Notes: generated by a model not told the origin, from the sequence alone. A stretch of DNA of 52,206 bases from a bacterium (GCA_014802625.1 JAAVBX010000006.1:79277-131482), one strand, 5' to 3'. Shown: positions 26,626-35,274, numbered from the stretch's first letter. Program-made: numbers and translations.

Positions 26626-27891
26626 TCAATCTTTGTATTTCTTGAGGATGATGCAGGCGTTGTGTCCTCCGAAACCGAAAGTATTGGAGAGCACGGCGTT
26701 CACATCGCGCTTCACGGCCTTGTTGAACGTGAAGTTCAGATCATAATCCACCTCGGGATCATTGTCACCCTCGACATGGTTGATTGTCGGAGGAATTATG
26801 CCGTTCTCGATGGCCTTGACGCTGAAGAGGGCCTCGATTGCTCCGGCCGCACCGAGCAGATGGCCTGTCATCGACTTGGTGGAGCTGAGGTTCATCTTAT
26901 ATGCGTGGTCGCCGAAAACCTGCTTGATAGCCTTGGCCTCCGAGATATCGCCTACGGGGGTGGAAGTGCCGTGGAGGTTGATGTAATCGATCTCCTCCGG
27001 TTTCATTCCGGCGTCGCGCAGGGCATTTTCCATGACGAGACGTGCGCCGAGTCCCTCGGGGTGAGTGGCGGTGATGTGGAAAGCGTCGGCGCTCAGGCCG
27101 CCGCCGGCCACCTCGGCATAGATGTGGGCGCCGCGAGCCTTGGCATGCTCAAGCTCCTCGAGCACGAGAGCGGCCGCTCCCTCACCGATGACGAAGCCGT
27201 CGCGAGATCCGCTGAAGGGGCGGGAAGCACCCTGGGGATCATCGTTGCGGGTTGAAAGCGCCTTCATTGAATTGAAGCCGCCCACACCTGCGGGGAATAC
27301 CGCAGCTTCCGCGCCGCCGGCCACAATCGCGTCGGCTTGTCCGAGACGTATGAGGTTAAATGCGTCGATCAGAGCGTTGTTGCTTGATGCGCAGGCGGAT
27401 ACGGTTCCGAAGTTCGGGCCGTGGTAACCATGGTCGATCGAGATGTGTCCGGCCGCGATGTCGGCGATCATCTTGGGAATGAAGAAAGGATTGTATTTCG
27501 GTCCCTTGTCGGCATTCATGGCATAGTATCCGGCCTCCTCCTCGAAAGTGTGCAGGCCGCCGATGCCGGCAGCGAAGACGACACCGACACGGTTCTTGTC
27601 GACACCCTCGTCGGAATCGAGCTTGGCGTCGTCGATAGCCTCCTGCGCTGCCACGAGGGCATATTGCGCGTAGAGATCGAGCTGACGCAGCTTCTTGCGG
27701 TCAAAATGCTCCTCGGGCTTAAAATCCTTTACCTCACAAGCGAACTGCGTCTTGAAAAGCGATGAGTCGAAGTGGGTGATGGGGCCGGCGCCGCTTTTGC
27801 CGTCGACGGCGTTCTTCCAGGTCTCGGCCACATTGTTGCCGAGGGGGCTGAGGGCGCCGAGGCCGGTAATGACAACTCTTTTTAATTCCAT
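26626..27891 (-). CDS. fabF: Beta-ketoacyl-ACP synthase II
   Basis: A 421-aa condensing enzyme of type II fatty acid synthesis. The catalytic triad appears as Cys near 167 (V-S-A-C-A-S-S), His near 307 (N-L-H-G-T-S-T-P) and His near 344 (M-T-G-H-L-L-G-A-A-G). Length and spacing equal E. coli FabF. It condenses malonyl-ACP with acyl-ACP in the cytoplasm. acpP lies 151 bp upstream on the same strand, the usual Bacteroidales pair; the spacer holds nested inverted repeats. Confidence 0.97.
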   Translation of the reverse strand: MELKRVVITGLGALSPLGNNVAETWKNAVDGKSGAGPITHFDSSLFKTQFACEVKDFKPEEHFDRKKLRQLDLYAQYALVAAQEAIDDAKLDSDEGVDKNRVGVVFAAGIGGLHTFEEEAGYYAMNADKGPKYNPFFIPKMIADIAAGHISIDHGYHGPNFGTVSACASSNNALIDAFNLIRLGQADAIVAGGAEAAVFPAGVGGFNSMKALSTRNDDPQGASRPFSGSRDGFVIGEGAAALVLEELEHAKARGAHIYAEVAGGGLSADAFHITATHPEGLGARLVMENALRDAGMKPEEIDYINLHGTSTPVGDISEAKAIKQVFGDHAYKMNLSSTKSMTGHLLGAAGAIEALFSVKAIENGIIPPTINHVEGDNDPEVDYDLNFTFNKAVKRDVNAVLSNTFGFGGHNACIILKKYKD

Positions 27892-27930
27892 ATGATGTTG
27901 AGGAAATTGATTGATAGTGAATAATCAAGT

Positions 27931-27989
27931 AAGAGTCAGAATCTGAATCCGTCGTGTGTCAGCACGCTACGGATCCAGCCCCGACTCTT
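27931..27989 (-). promoter_or_regulatory. Nested inverted repeats in the acpP-fabF spacer
   Basis: Three pairs nest around one centre: AAGAGTC/GACTCTT (27931-27937 with 27983-27989), ATCCGT/ACGGAT (27947-27952 with 27969-27974) and CGTG/CACG (27953-27956 with 27963-27966). This is likely an RNA element that adjusts fabF relative to the very abundant acpP message. Confidence 0.6.
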
Positions 27990-28042
27990 GATAGGTGTTG
28001 TTGTTGATGCAGCCCTGCGTCAGGACGGCAGGGGAGAGGCGA

Positions 28043-28279
28043 TCAACCCTGATGGTTCTCGATGTAAGCGATAGCGTCGCCTACAGTGGTGATCTTCTCA
28101 GCGTCCTCGTCGGGGATAGAGATACCGAATTCCTTCTCGAATTCCATGATCAGCTCCACTGTGTCCAGTGAATCCGCACCCAGGTCCTTGCTGAATTCTG
28201 CGGTGGGAGTTACCTCAGCCTCATCTACAGTCAGCTTGTCGACGATGATCTCTTTTACTTTGCTTGCAACATCAGACAT
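28043..28279 (-). CDS. acpP: Acyl carrier protein
   Basis: A 78-aa acidic protein with the G-A-D-S-L-D-T phosphopantetheine site at S37 and the [10 protein letters not shown] helix II. It carries the growing acyl chain in fatty acid synthesis. It is encoded just upstream of fabF. The A/T-rich leader (28280-28400) contains only a near-match to the -7 box (complement of CAAATTAA), so the promoter is unresolved. Confidence 0.97.
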   Translation of the reverse strand: MSDVASKVKEIIVDKLTVDEAEVTPTAEFSKDLGADSLDTVELIMEFEKEFGISIPDEDAEKITTVGDAIAYIENHQG

Positions 28280-28471
28280 AGTTGTTCAGATTTATTATTT
28301 GTGTTAATATAAGGATTTTTGTCTTGTTTCGGGTTGATTCGCTCTCCTCCTCAGGGAGTGAGGGCGTTTCAGACTGCAAATTAAGCGATAAAATTTCAAT
28401 TGAGAAAATTTTTCACTCGAAATTGCACAAATTTTTTAAATACGTGCATCGTTTTTTATGTTTTTAAGCAG

Positions 28472-28510
28472 AAAATACCCCCGAAGGTGTGCCAAGGGCA
28501 TCTTCGGGGG
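28472..28510 (-). terminator. Terminator of the korAB operon
   Basis: A 9-bp perfect stem (CCCCCGAAG 28478-28486 with CTTCGGGGG 28502-28510) extends by about four weaker pairs. On the minus strand it is followed by TATTTTC. It lies 44 bp after the korB stop. Confidence 0.75.
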
Positions 28511-28553
28511 CGTAGAATATGGGATGTATGGATAGGGATCGGGAGGGTGTGGA

Positions 28554-29582
28554 TCACTCCACTGTCCATGTCTCCGTGGAGCGCAGGATCATGTCGCGCA
28601 GGGAGGAGAAACCTTTCTTCTCCTTTACGGCTTTCACTTGAGCCTCGACGTCGGCCTCGTAGCTCGGGGCCTCGACATCGCGGATCACTCCGATTGCGAG
28701 CGGGAGCTCATGTCCGTCCATCATGGCAAGCTGCTGGTGGAGGAAGTTGGTGCGGGTCGTGGCGTCGTGTACGAGCACGTCGTCGAGCGTCCAGCCATCC
28801 TCGCCGATGGTGACGGCCTTAAGGCCGAATCCATCCTGCACGAGGCCCTTTTCCATATCCTTGCCGAAGAGCATCTTCTGCCCCTGGCGCAGATGGATGG
28901 TGTGTTCGTCGCGTTTCTCCTTGTCGCTGAGGAAGGAGTGGGAGCCGTTGTTGAAGATGACGCAGTTCTGCAGTACCTCCACGACGGATGCTCCTTTGTG
29001 GCGTGCGGCGGCGATCATCACCTCCTTCGTAGTGTCGAGGGCGATGTCGATCGAACGGGCGAAGAAGTTGCCGCGGGCTCCGAAGACGAGCTCAGCGGGG
29101 ATAAAGGGATCCTCGGTCGTGCCGTAGGGGGATGACTTGGTGACGGCGCCACGGTCGGATGTGGGGGAGTACTGACCCTTGGTCAGACCGTAGATCTTAT
29201 TGTTGAAGAGGAGGATATTGATATCGATATTGCGTCTTACGGCGTGGATGAAGTGATTGCCGCCGATAGCGAGACCGTCGCCGTCGCCCGAGATCTGCCA
29301 TACGGTCAGGTCGGGGCGTGCGGTCTTGACGCCTGTGGCGATGGCGGCCGCACGACCGTGGATCGTGTGCATGCCGTAGGTATTCATGTAATAGGGGAGG
29401 CGCGACGAGCATCCTATGCCCGAGATAACGGCCGTGTCCTTCGGAGCCACGCCGATTGCCGCCATGGCCTTGTGAAGCACATTGAGGATGGCATGGTCGC
29501 CGCAGCCGGGACACCATCTCACACTCTGCTCGCTCTTATAGTCCTGCGGAGCGAAGTTTGTCTGTATGTTGTTGGATTCCAT
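28554..29582 (-). CDS. korB: 2-oxoglutarate:ferredoxin oxidoreductase, beta subunit
   Basis: A 342-aa thiamine-diphosphate subunit. It opens with R-W-C-P-G-C-G-D-H. It has I-G-C-S-S-R, H-G-R-A and the TPP/Mg motif G-D-G-D-G-L-A-I-G-G-N ... N-N-K-I-Y-G-L-T-K-G-Q. With KorA it interconverts 2-oxoglutarate and succinyl-CoA with ferredoxin, the anaerobic counterpart of 2-oxoglutarate dehydrogenase. The substrate (2-oxoglutarate rather than another 2-oxo acid) is inferred from the gene pair typical of Bacteroidales. It follows korA by 31 bp. Confidence 0.93.
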   Translation of the reverse strand: MESNNIQTNFAPQDYKSEQSVRWCPGCGDHAILNVLHKAMAAIGVAPKDTAVISGIGCSSRLPYYMNTYGMHTIHGRAAAIATGVKTARPDLTVWQISGDGDGLAIGGNHFIHAVRRNIDINILLFNNKIYGLTKGQYSPTSDRGAVTKSSPYGTTEDPFIPAELVFGARGNFFARSIDIALDTTKEVMIAAARHKGASVVEVLQNCVIFNNGSHSFLSDKEKRDEHTIHLRQGQKMLFGKDMEKGLVQDGFGLKAVTIGEDGWTLDDVLVHDATTRTNFLHQQLAMMDGHELPLAIGVIRDVEAPSYEADVEAQVKAVKEKKGFSSLRDMILRSTETWTVE

Positions 29583-29613
29583 GGTTTTATATTTATGGGA
29601 TTCCCGGTTGTAT

Positions 29614-31464
29614 TCAATTTTCTTCCATATGGCGGATCACGCCGTCGACCACCTCGCGCACCATGAAGGGCTGACCCTCCACCTTGTTGACGCGCAGAAT
29701 CTCCTTACCGGGGAGATGCATCTGGAGATAGTCGGCGAACATGCCGGTGTTGAGCTCCGCCACGATGATGCGCTTGTAGCCGCGCAGCACCTCAAGGGCG
29801 TTCTTCGGCAGCGGATTGATGTATCGGAACTGAGCGAATGCCACGGGATGGCCGCCGGCGTTGAGTTCCTCGGCCGCTGTCCAGAGATGGCCGTATGTTC
29901 CGCCCCAGCCCACGAGGATAGTGTCGGCATCGGGATTGCCCATCACCTCCAGTTCGGGGATATCCTCGGCGATACGGGCCACTTTCTCGCGACGGATCTC
30001 GACCATCTTCTCATGGTTCTTGCCGTCGGTAGAGATGGCGGAAGTCTTGATATCCTTCTCAAGACCGCCGACACGGTGCATCGCGCCGTCGGTGCCCGGG
30101 ATAGCCCAGAAACGCACCTGGTTATTGTCGCGGTCGAAAGGTTTCCAACCATTCTCAAGCATATCGCCTGTGACGTAGTGGGGGCGGATTTCAGGGAATT
30201 CATCAGCTTCCGGAATACGCCATGCCGAGCTGCCGTTGGCGATGAAGGCGTCGGTCAGCAGGATGACCGGGGTCATATGCTCGATTGCGATTCGGGCGGC
30301 CTCGAAGGCCATGGTGAAGCAGTCGGTGGGGCTTGCGGCGGCCAGAACGCAGAGCGGGGATTCACCGTTGCGGCCGTAGAGGGCCTGCATGAGGTCGGTC
30401 TGCTCTGTCTTGGTCGGGAGACCCGTAGAGGGACCGCCGCGCTGCACGTCGATGACAACGAGCGGAAGCTCGGCCATTACGGCCAGACCGATACCTTCAC
30501 TCTTGAGGGCGAGGCCGGGACCGGAAGTGGATGTCACGGCGAGGTGGCCGGCATAGCTTGCGCCGATTGCGGAGCAAACGCCTGCGATCTCATCCTCCAT
30601 CTGGCAAGCCTTCACGCCGAGGTCCTTGCGCTTTGCGAGTTCATGAAGAATATCTGTGGCGGGAGTGATGGGATAAGAGCCGAGGAAGAGGGGACGGCCG
30701 CTCTTTTCGGAGGCCATTATGAGGCCCCAGGCCGTGGCGGTGTTGCCGTTGACGTCGGTATATGTTCCGGGCACGACATCATCTGTCTCGATGCGATAGG
30801 TCGACATCGAGGAGTGAGTGTTGTGGCCGTAGTCCCAACCGGCCTGCACAACCTTCGCGTTGGCTTCGTAGACGGCGGGTTTCTTGGCGAATTTAGTCTG
30901 GAGTTTGCGGAGCACACTCTCCACCGGGCGATCCATCAGCCAGCAGATAAGGCCGAGGGCGAGCATATTCTTGCATTTCAGGATTGACTTCGGGTCCATG
31001 CCGGAATCTTCGAGAGTATGCTTCAGGAGCGTCGTCATCGGCACGAGCATGATGCGCTGGGGGTCGATGCCGAGTTCGGTTACGGGATCGTCGGTCTTGT
31101 ATTCAGCTTTTTTCAGATCTGCGGGACGGAAAGTGTCGACATCGCAGATTATGATGCCGCCGGGTTTGAGATACTTGAGGTTGGTCTTCAGGGCGGCGGG
31201 GTTCATAGCCACGAGCACGTCGGCTTCGTCGCCGGGTGTGTGTACGCCCTTGCCGACGTTCACCTGGAAGCCCGAGACTCCGCTGAGCGAGCCTTGCGGG
31301 GCACGTATTTCGGCGGGATAATCCGGGAAAGTACTGATTTGGCTACCCTCTCCTGCGGAAACATTGGAGAAGATATTACCAGCGAGCTGCATTCCGTCGC
31401 CGGAGTCGCCCGAGAAACGGACAACCACACGGTCCAAGGTCTTGACATTAGTGCCGGGTAACAT
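29614..31464 (-). CDS. korA: 2-oxoglutarate:ferredoxin oxidoreductase, fused gamma-alpha subunit
   Basis: A 616-aa fusion. The N-terminal gamma domain (about 1-190) has F-S-G-D-S-G-D-G-M-Q-L-A-G and the P-A-E-I-R-A-P-Q-G segment. The alpha domain (about 225-616) has G-S-Y-P-I-T-P-A-T, M-E-D-E-I-A and the T-S-G-P-G-L-A-L-K-S-E loop, ending with the C-terminal transketolase-like part. Such fusion is usual for KorA in Bacteroidetes. It is the first gene of the korAB operon, read from a near-consensus promoter about 100 bp upstream. Confidence 0.93.
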   Translation of the reverse strand: MLPGTNVKTLDRVVVRFSGDSGDGMQLAGNIFSNVSAGEGSQISTFPDYPAEIRAPQGSLSGVSGFQVNVGKGVHTPGDEADVLVAMNPAALKTNLKYLKPGGIIICDVDTFRPADLKKAEYKTDDPVTELGIDPQRIMLVPMTTLLKHTLEDSGMDPKSILKCKNMLALGLICWLMDRPVESVLRKLQTKFAKKPAVYEANAKVVQAGWDYGHNTHSSMSTYRIETDDVVPGTYTDVNGNTATAWGLIMASEKSGRPLFLGSYPITPATDILHELAKRKDLGVKACQMEDEIAGVCSAIGASYAGHLAVTSTSGPGLALKSEGIGLAVMAELPLVVIDVQRGGPSTGLPTKTEQTDLMQALYGRNGESPLCVLAAASPTDCFTMAFEAARIAIEHMTPVILLTDAFIANGSSAWRIPEADEFPEIRPHYVTGDMLENGWKPFDRDNNQVRFWAIPGTDGAMHRVGGLEKDIKTSAISTDGKNHEKMVEIRREKVARIAEDIPELEVMGNPDADTILVGWGGTYGHLWTAAEELNAGGHPVAFAQFRYINPLPKNALEVLRGYKRIIVAELNTGMFADYLQMHLPGKEILRVNKVEGQPFMVREVVDGVIRHMEEN

Positions 31465-31563
31465 AGATATGTATTAGATGTTTAAGGTTAGTTTGTCGGC
31501 TTTCCCGAGGATAGGGCGTGAGCAAATGACACGTCTTTCATCCACGGTCGGCGTAACTGCACG

Positions 31564-31592
31564 CAAAATTACAAATAATTTCCATACTGCAA
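31564..31592 (-). promoter_or_regulatory. Sigma-ABfr promoter of korAB
   Basis: On the minus strand TTG (complement of 31590-31592), 18 bp, then TAATTTTG (complement of 31564-31571). The spacer is one base short of the usual 19-21. The leader is about 95 nt. Confidence 0.65.
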
Positions 31593-31664
31593 AAGATAAT
31601 ACCGACCAAATTCGCTTTTTCTGCTGAAAAAATGTTGTTGTGTATCCCCCCGCAGCTCTCTCGT

Positions 31665-32345
31665 TCAGTTGCGTGGCAGGGGTTTGAGAGTCCTGCCGTC
31701 GCAGACGCAGGGGGTGGCGGTTGAGAAATGGGAATCGAAGTCAGGATGGGAGAGCAGGTAGGCTTTGGGAGTACGGGATAGGGGGAAGCGGTTGAACCAT
31801 GAGTCCATGCTCCAGTACCATTCGAGCCGCCGGATTTGCGGATGTCCGGCGAAGGCGCGGTGGATGTCGAAGATGCAGGTTCGGGCGCAGACGGTGAGTG
31901 TCATGCGCCCGTCTGACCAGTGTTGCACGCATATATAGTTGTTGCGATGGTGTTGGTCCGTGGCCAGCTGTTCCTCCGAACTGCGGTGGCGCACTGTGAT
32001 TTTCCTTCCGTGACGGCGGTTGATTTCTCGCATTTTCTCCATGAAGGCATCCCCGTGCTGACCGTTGTCCCTGATACCTTTATACCAGATCCAGTAGTGA
32101 ATCATCTCGTGGATTATAGTGTTTTCCACCTCTTCTTCCGGCAGGTCGAGACGTGTGCTGATACGCATATGACATTCTCCCTTGCCGCGCGGTTTCCACA
32201 CGGGCCATGTGCGGGGATGCACGAACATTCCGAGCGAGCGTCCGGCGTTGCTCATGCGCAGCGGGATGGGTGGCAGATCCCCGTTGAAACATAGGGCGTT
32301 GAACTCATCGAACTTCCTTCTTACATAATCAAGTGTAGGTCTCAT
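31665..32345 (-). CDS. SprT-like zinc metalloprotease-domain protein
   Basis: A 226-aa soluble protein with the SprT layout. The N-terminal L-D-Y-V-R-R-K-F-D-E-F-N-A-L-C-F-N-G-D-L-P-P matches SprT families. The zinc motif H-E-M-I-H lies at about residues 79-83, with a third His candidate in the following G-Q-H-G-D. After residue 135 it departs from SprT zinc-ribbon architecture and is Arg/Trp/His-rich, ending C-V-C-D-G. SPRTN relatives cut DNA-protein crosslinks, but the bacterial role is not established. No operon partner is close. Confidence 0.85.
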   Translation of the reverse strand: MRPTLDYVRRKFDEFNALCFNGDLPPIPLRMSNAGRSLGMFVHPRTWPVWKPRGKGECHMRISTRLDLPEEEVENTIIHEMIHYWIWYKGIRDNGQHGDAFMEKMREINRRHGRKITVRHRSSEEQLATDQHHRNNYICVQHWSDGRMTLTVCARTCIFDIHRAFAGHPQIRRLEWYWSMDSWFNRFPLSRTPKAYLLSHPDFDSHFSTATPCVCDGRTLKPLPRN

Positions 32346-32401
32346 ATATTTGAACTATTATGGGTATTTGGTGTTATTAAACTAAATTAATATTAAATAT
32401 T

Positions 32402-32476
32402 ATGAAAAAGTGGTACATCCTGTTAATAGGTTGGTTTCCCCTATTATTAGGGACGTGCTCTAATAATTACTCGTAA
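32402..32476 (+). CDS. 24-codon lipoprotein-signal-like microORF
   Basis: ATG at 32402, 24 codons, TAA at 32474-32476. The peptide begins M-K-K-W-Y, has a hydrophobic run (I-L-L-I-G-W-F-P-L-L-L) and then G-T-C-S-N-N-Y-S. This is a complete lipoprotein-like signal with a near-lipobox (L-G-T-C) and only four residues after Cys. It lies 15 bp upstream of the 3-TM gene on the same strand in an AT-rich pocket. It could be a real lysis/entericidin-like peptide, a leader peptide, or the remnant of a lipoprotein gene. Coding status rests on composition alone. Confidence 0.4.
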   Translation: MKKWYILLIGWFPLLLGTCSNNYS

Positions 32477-32491
32477 GTTTAAGGTACATGT

Positions 32492-32779
32492 ATGGAAGAT
32501 TTAAAAAAATTTCGCTTTCCGGGACGCAACATTGTAATAGCAATAGGGGCACTGTTGATAATAGGAATATGGCCCGCTGTATTCTATGCGAGTAATCATG
32601 CAGTACAGATATTAAGTATAGTCGTGCCTGTGGTTCTGGACTTACTTTTAGGGTATGTCTTGTTTTGGATATTTAAAAAGGGGAAAGGAAAAGTATTCAA
32701 AAGTGTTTGGATAAGAATTATTGTCATTATGGTCTTTATAACAATTTTGGGTGTTACAGCTCTGATAGGACCTATGTGA
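32492..32779 (+). CDS. Small three-helix membrane protein, unknown
   Basis: A 95-aa protein with transmembrane segments at about 13-32, 37-60 and 72-92, and basic residues in the K-K-G-K-G-K-V-F-K loop, which should be cytoplasmic. I recognise no family. The codons are markedly AT-richer than neighbouring genes (Ile, Lys and Phe codons ending in A/T), suggesting recent transfer or relaxed selection. It may form a two-gene unit with the preceding microORF. The 104 bp between it and the convergent DUF3089 gene show nothing notable. Confidence 0.6.
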   Translation: MEDLKKFRFPGRNIVIAIGALLIIGIWPAVFYASNHAVQILSIVVPVVLDLLLGYVLFWIFKKGKGKVFKSVWIRIIVIMVFITILGVTALIGPM

Positions 32780-32883
32780 CAGGTTGGTATTAGTCATGCG
32801 GGAGCGATTTAGTATAGGCTATAGCGGATTACAATAAAACTTCGTTGGGAAAGTAGTCAACCGTAAAGATTATAGGTCTCATA

Positions 32884-33846
32884 TCATTTACGGAATTTCC
32901 GGATGCGCAGTTTGAAATTTTTCCTGAGGCAGTCGCTATAGAGCCAGGGTTCGGCTCCATGATAGTCGCCGACATTCAGTATATCGAGGATATTGGGTAG
33001 GGATGAGCCATCGTAGCCGGTGACCACGAGTACATTATGTGTAGGGTCGAGTGTCACGGTTATAGTGTCGTTCAGTATAGCAGGGGTGCCGTCGGTATGC
33101 CAGTTGACCGGGTTTATGCAGCACTCATTCGGGGCAGCTACGATTGGCTTGACGTATCTCACATCGGAAACGGAGTTATAACAGATCGTGACCCCGGTAT
33201 CCTCCGCACCCTGCGCTCCCTTGATCCAAGGTGCCACCGAGAGATCGGCGGGGGTGACCTTATACCCCATAACGTATGCCGCCACCATTCTCTCACGTTG
33301 CTCGGGAGGCAAGACCTTCATAAGCTCCACGACGGATTTCCCACCTTGGCTGAATCCGGCGAGTATGAACGGGCGCCCGTCATTGAAATTTTCCATGAAA
33401 TAATCGAACGCATTTTTAACATCGAGAAACGACACGGAGCTGTAACGCTCATTTATCAGATCCTCGTCAAGAGTCGCCCAGGTGTCGAGAGTGATATGGC
33501 GGTAGAAGGGAGAAAAGAAGTTGTTGCCCTCCGACATATAATCGGCGACGCCATCTATCTCGATTTTCATGTCGGCACGATGTTGCGCGAGCGAGGGGTC
33601 GGCGTAATGGCATATCAGACCCTCCGGGGTTGTCCAATCGAATTCCCACGTGGAGGGGATATAGAACACGTCGGCTCCCCTCCCGTCGGTATCATTCGGA
33701 TACGTTACCCACATCTCCGAAGAGTCATAAGCCGGTGCTTCCGGCACGTAACCCTCGCCGTAAGGACCCTCACCCGTTTCCTCTGAGCAACCGGGTAGAA
33801 AAAAGAGAGAAATAATTGAAAAAAAGATTGTCACATGTCTCATCAT
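32884..33846 (-). CDS. DUF3089 alpha/beta-hydrolase lipoprotein
   Basis: A 320-aa lipoprotein with lipobox L-P-G-C near residue 20. The following S-E-E-T is acidic and fits the Bacteroidetes surface-export signal. Residues about 45-310 match DUF3089, an alpha/beta-hydrolase group, with the nucleophile elbow G-F-S-Q-G-G (Ser near 166). A candidate acid lies in N-S-V-S-D-V-R and a candidate His near the C-terminus (G-D-Y-H-G-A-E). The substrate is unknown; esterase activity on a glycan or lipid is only inference. Either of the two adjacent Met codons could start it. Confidence 0.8.
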   Translation of the reverse strand: MMRHVTIFFSIISLFFLPGCSEETGEGPYGEGYVPEAPAYDSSEMWVTYPNDTDGRGADVFYIPSTWEFDWTTPEGLICHYADPSLAQHRADMKIEIDGVADYMSEGNNFFSPFYRHITLDTWATLDEDLINERYSSVSFLDVKNAFDYFMENFNDGRPFILAGFSQGGKSVVELMKVLPPEQRERMVAAYVMGYKVTPADLSVAPWIKGAQGAEDTGVTICYNSVSDVRYVKPIVAAPNECCINPVNWHTDGTPAILNDTITVTLDPTHNVLVVTGYDGSSLPNILDILNVGDYHGAEPWLYSDCLRKNFKLRIRKFRK

Positions 33847-34044
33847 CCCTATAACGCATACTTCATCTATAAATTACACCACTCCCACTATAGTATATGA
33901 CCTACCTTAAGTACTGAAATTTTTTTGGAAAAATTGTGGGATTCATGATAAATTGTTAAATTTGTTCTGCCACGATTCTCGGCATCGCATATTGATTCTC
34001 GGTCATGTCTACTCAAAACTTTCTTTAATCGGATAATTATTCTT

Positions 34045-34923
34045 ATGCTTACATCAATTATAGATAAGTTGCTTGTTTCGGTTATAGTGCTCCTCCTTAT
34101 GACCGGATGCGCTGCCTCCGATCCGGCCAAGCCGGAGAAGTCAGGTAAGATTGTCCATGTCAGTATCGATGATGTAGAGGCATGGGGAGCTCTTGTCGAG
34201 AATGAGGAGAGATATGACTCATTGTTCGATGAGCCGCTCTTCGCCCTGCTTCGTGAACTGCATGAGGAATATGGTGCCAAATTCACATTGTACACATATC
34301 CGACGCTGAAGGAGGGTCGACTTCAGATTACATCCGTTCCCTTGAAATTCCGGGATGAATTCCGTGACTGCTCCTCATGGCTCAGAATCGGATACCATTG
34401 GCCCGCACCTCAATTCAGCGAGGATATAACGGTGTCGGAGTTCAAGAGGGGGTATGATATGGTGAGGAATGCCATCAGGGATTTTGCTGACAGCACCATG
34501 CTTTCCACGGCGTTGCGCGTACATTATTACTATTCCCCGGATTCCCTTCTGAATCAGTTGGATGGCGTGCATACCCTATTGTGCGCCGATAGCGAGGGCC
34601 GGGTGTCATATGATCTCGATACTGATGAGGCGTCGACCGTATGGACTCGGGGGCGACTAATGAAAAATGACCGGTTATACCTGCGCACGGATCTCCGGAC
34701 TGAGAATCGTGTCGACATCTGTGGCGCGCTGGAGAAGAGAAGTGAAGCGGATACCTTGGTATTATTCACGCATCATTGGGCGCTCGGATTGACTCATGCC
34801 GAAGGAATCGTCGGCATGGCCAAGCACATATACCACCAATTCAGCAAAAACAATAATCTTAGGAATTTCAAGGATGCCGTCGCATGGCTTTATGAGAATG
34901 GCTATGAATTTTCTTTTCTTTAA
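34045..34923 (+). CDS. Polysaccharide-deacetylase-fold lipoprotein
   Basis: A 292-aa lipoprotein with lipobox M-T-G-C near residue 22. The start of the domain (H-V-S-I-D-D-V-E-A-W, about 38-47) resembles the NodB T-F-D-D strand. I-G-Y-H-W-P and L-F-T-H-H-W-A-L could supply metal-binding His residues. This fold removes acyl groups from glycans, but the motifs deviate from classical NodB, so activity is uncertain. No promoter is clear in the 198-bp upstream gap. It stands alone between the DUF3089 gene and the sigma cassette. Confidence 0.5.
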   Translation: MLTSIIDKLLVSVIVLLLMTGCAASDPAKPEKSGKIVHVSIDDVEAWGALVENEERYDSLFDEPLFALLRELHEEYGAKFTLYTYPTLKEGRLQITSVPLKFRDEFRDCSSWLRIGYHWPAPQFSEDITVSEFKRGYDMVRNAIRDFADSTMLSTALRVHYYYSPDSLLNQLDGVHTLLCADSEGRVSYDLDTDEASTVWTRGRLMKNDRLYLRTDLRTENRVDICGALEKRSEADTLVLFTHHWALGLTHAEGIVGMAKHIYHQFSKNNNLRNFKDAVAWLYENGYEFSFL

Positions 34924-34941
34924 TTGAGTGTTTCCTTTGCC

Positions 34942-34988
34942 TTAATTGTTTGGATTTTTTAGAATTTTGCTGATTTAATTGTTTGGAT
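34942..34988 (+). repeat. 14-bp direct repeat
   Basis: TTAATTGTTTGGAT occurs at 34942-34955 and 34975-34988, start to start 33 bp (about three helical turns), which fits a protein binding the same face of DNA twice. Confidence 0.6.
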
Positions 34989-35099
34989 AATTTGAAATTA
35001 TTCCCTTTGCAGGGTAATTATCAATGCGTTGCCTATGTATTATCCCCGCTTAGTCGATTCATACCTTCTCGATTGGAAAACCCGGTCAGTTCGCAAGCC

Positions 35100-35128
35100 T
35101 ATCCTGCTGCGCGGAGCGCGGCAGGATA
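35100..35128. repeat. 13-bp near-perfect hairpin
   Basis: TATCCTGC (35100-35107) pairs with GCAGGATA (35121-35128). After a T-G wobble the inner GCGC/GCGC pairs around GGA. It lies about 180 bp past the NodB-fold gene and has no U tract on either side. Confidence 0.7.
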
Positions 35129-35156
35129 AGGAGAGGTTATATAACCAAAGGTGGTT

Positions 35157-35227
35157 GTCCAAAGACCAGAGACCATAGAACCAAAGGAAATATAATCTAT
35201 GGAACTGTGGTCTCTGGTCTATGGACC
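35157..35227 (+). repeat. Heptad-built palindromic element, copy 1
   Basis: The left arm is a run of CCANAGA heptads and the right arm their TCTNTGG complement, around an AT-rich loop of about 15 nt. GACCAGAGACCA is matched exactly by TGGTCTCTGGTC. The element recurs at 38010-38079 in the same orientation, on the other side of the four-gene cassette. Confidence 0.8.
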
Positions 35228-35274
35228 CCAATTTAGTGTCTATGGACTCCGGATAGGCATTGACTAAAAGGATA

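Noticed and set aside
28638-31461. Long plus-strand open frames opposite korA and korB (up to 473 codons)
   Set aside because: They lie fully antisense to two well-recognised subunits, have unusual Val/Gly/Asp/His-rich composition typical of a GC-skewed shadow frame, and show no motifs.
33888-34295. Minus-strand 135-codon frame overlapping the NodB-fold gene
   Set aside because: It is Ser-rich and antisense to the signal peptide and first domain of the plus-strand lipoprotein. No start context or family resemblance.
34924-35227. CRISPR array or phage attachment site
   Set aside because: The heptads are not separated by unique spacers of constant length, there are no cas or integrase genes, and the two large elements are palindromes rather than array repeats.
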